Origin: an uncultured Clostridia bacterium
Lineage (GTDB): Bacteria; Bacillota; Clostridia; TANB77; CAG-508
NCBI GenBank assembly: GCA_947630155.1
Contig: CANRGM010000026.1
Span: 1 to 14,379 of the forward strand
Direction of reading: 5' to 3'
DNA length: 14,379 nucleotides
Shown: positions 13,688 through 14,379 of the stretch, piece by piece
Position numbering within the stretch: the stretch's first letter is position 1
Layout: each line of letters starts with the position of its first letter
Program-made: the position numbers and the translations under genes
Notes under the pieces: generated by a model
Databases searched by the model: none
The model's input: only the letters and a program-made list of their open reading frames with translations
Told to the model about the DNA's origin: nothing

Positions 13688-14320
13688 ATGTATTCAGAAA
13701 ACAATGAACTAACATCATTTTACAATGAATTTTGTCAAAATTGCAAAAAAGTTGTGTCAAAAAAGTTTTCAAAAAACGAAACTATTACAACATATATAGC
13801 CAAAAGGCAACAACTTTGTCTATTAAAATCCGGCGAAGCAGAATTAATAAGATATGATTTTAATGGAACACGAACTATTGTTGAGCATTATCTTGAAAGC
13901 AATATTTTTGGAGAAATTTTCTATAATGTAACAACAAATAATGAATTACTAGTTGAAGCTAAAACAAAATGCGAAGTTCTATTTTTTGACTACGAATTCA
14001 TTAAAAATAAATGTACTACTACTTGCTCATATCACAAAAAACTTATACAGACACTTCCCGACTTATTATTGGCACAAATAACCTCATTAAATACAAGAAT
14101 AGAAATATTAAGTAAACGTACAATAAGAGAAAAATTATTAACTTATTTTAACTTAGTGGCAACTAAAAATATTAGTAAGTCTTTTACATTGCCATTTTCA
14201 CTTACAGATTTAGCAGATTACTTGAGTGTTGATAGAAGCGCTATGATGAGAGAATTGGGTTTTCTAAGAAATGATAATATTATTGAAAAAAATGGCAATA
14301 GAATAACATTATTATATTAA
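13688..14320 (+). CDS. Crp/Fnr-family transcriptional regulator
   Basis: A 210-residue regulator and the only plus-strand gene. Residues about 24-115 form a cyclic-nucleotide-binding-like beta-roll (LLKSGEAELIRYDFNGTRTIVEHY...GEIF). Residues 118-145 are the dimerisation helix. Residues 145-207 are the Crp-type winged helix, with RTIREKLLTYF, SLTDLADYLSVDRSAMMREL as the helix-turn-helix and a wing at NGNRITLL. The roll lacks an obvious cAMP phosphate-binding cassette, so cAMP is unlikely. Six cysteines (C16, C19, C44, C95, C109, C113), including CxxC and CxxxC pairs, make metal, Fe-S or redox sensing possible but unproven. The start is ATG 13688 with AGGAGGTGA upstream. It is divergent from the surface protein gene and may control it, itself or nrdD; these links are inferred. 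Confidence 0.93.
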   Translation: MYSENNELTSFYNEFCQNCKKVVSKKFSKNETITTYIAKRQQLCLLKSGEAELIRYDFNGTRTIVEHYLESNIFGEIFYNVTTNNELLVEAKTKCEVLFFDYEFIKNKCTTTCSYHKKLIQTLPDLLLAQITSLNTRIEILSKRTIREKLLTYFNLVATKNISKSFTLPFSLTDLADYLSVDRSAMMRELGFLRNDNIIEKNGNRITLLY

Positions 14321-14379
14321 AAATGGTAACAACCGAAATTTACTTTCTGTTATTACCATTTATTTTTATATTTCTTTTT
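14321..14379 (+). terminator. Terminator of the Crp/Fnr-family gene
   Basis: Arms AAATGGTAA (14321-14329) and TTACCATTT (14353-14361) are perfectly complementary and enclose a 23-nt loop. A T-rich run to the window edge follows. The stem begins directly at the stop codon. Confidence 0.7.

Noticed and set aside
1..14379. CRISPR arrays, tRNA or rRNA genes, insertion sequences, prophage or attachment sites
   Set aside because: No repeat-spacer structure, RNA gene sequence, transposase or terminal inverted repeats were seen anywhere in the window.

Overview
The window is AT-rich and reads as a Bacillota (Firmicutes) chromosome segment, probably from an anaerobic Clostridia-like bacterium. The reasons are the low GC, strong AGGAGG-type ribosome binding sites, the rpoZ/gmk and priA-def-fmt housekeeping cluster, an oxygen-sensitive class III ribonucleotide reductase (nrdD-nrdG), Gram-positive surface proteins and a clostridial-style Crp/Fnr regulator. 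I cannot name the species. Twelve genes are supported; all are on the minus strand except the last one.

Layout from left to right. The window opens inside a minus-strand exported protein with a SipW-type signal anchor (1-377). Next is the minus-strand unit priA -> def -> fmt (4304 down to 517), with its own sigma-A-type promoter. Upstream of that is rpoZ -> gmk (5252 to 4495), ending in a strong hairpin terminator. Then comes nrdD -> nrdG -> hairpin -> an nrdD-like paralogue -> rsmE -> a four-helix membrane protein (11298 down to 5409). After that is a secreted, wall-anchor-like protein with a Pro/Ser/Thr linker (13328 to 11733). A divergent plus-strand Crp/Fnr-family regulator (13688-14320) closes the window.

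How the genes relate. def and fmt add and remove the N-formyl group at translation start and finish; priA restarts replication forks. rpoZ and gmk couple RNA polymerase and GMP phosphorylation. nrdD and nrdG make dNTPs without oxygen. rsmE methylates 16S rRNA.

Two things stand out. First, the second NrdD-like protein (538 aa) keeps the ATP-cone and most of the barrel. It has lost the loop carrying the catalytic cysteine and the entire C-terminal zinc/glycyl-radical domain, yet it is a clean open frame inside the nrd gene string: a candidate nucleotide-sensing pseudoenzyme. Second, the promoters of three units (the SipW-type gene, nrdD and the wall-anchor-like gene) each carry an array of ATTACA-like hexamers repeated at exactly 11 bp (4, 3 and 3 copies). 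This points to a shared regulator that binds direct repeats, one helical turn apart. In addition, a perfect 14-bp palindrome sits centred at about -41.5 of the predicted nrdD promoter, the classic class II activator position.
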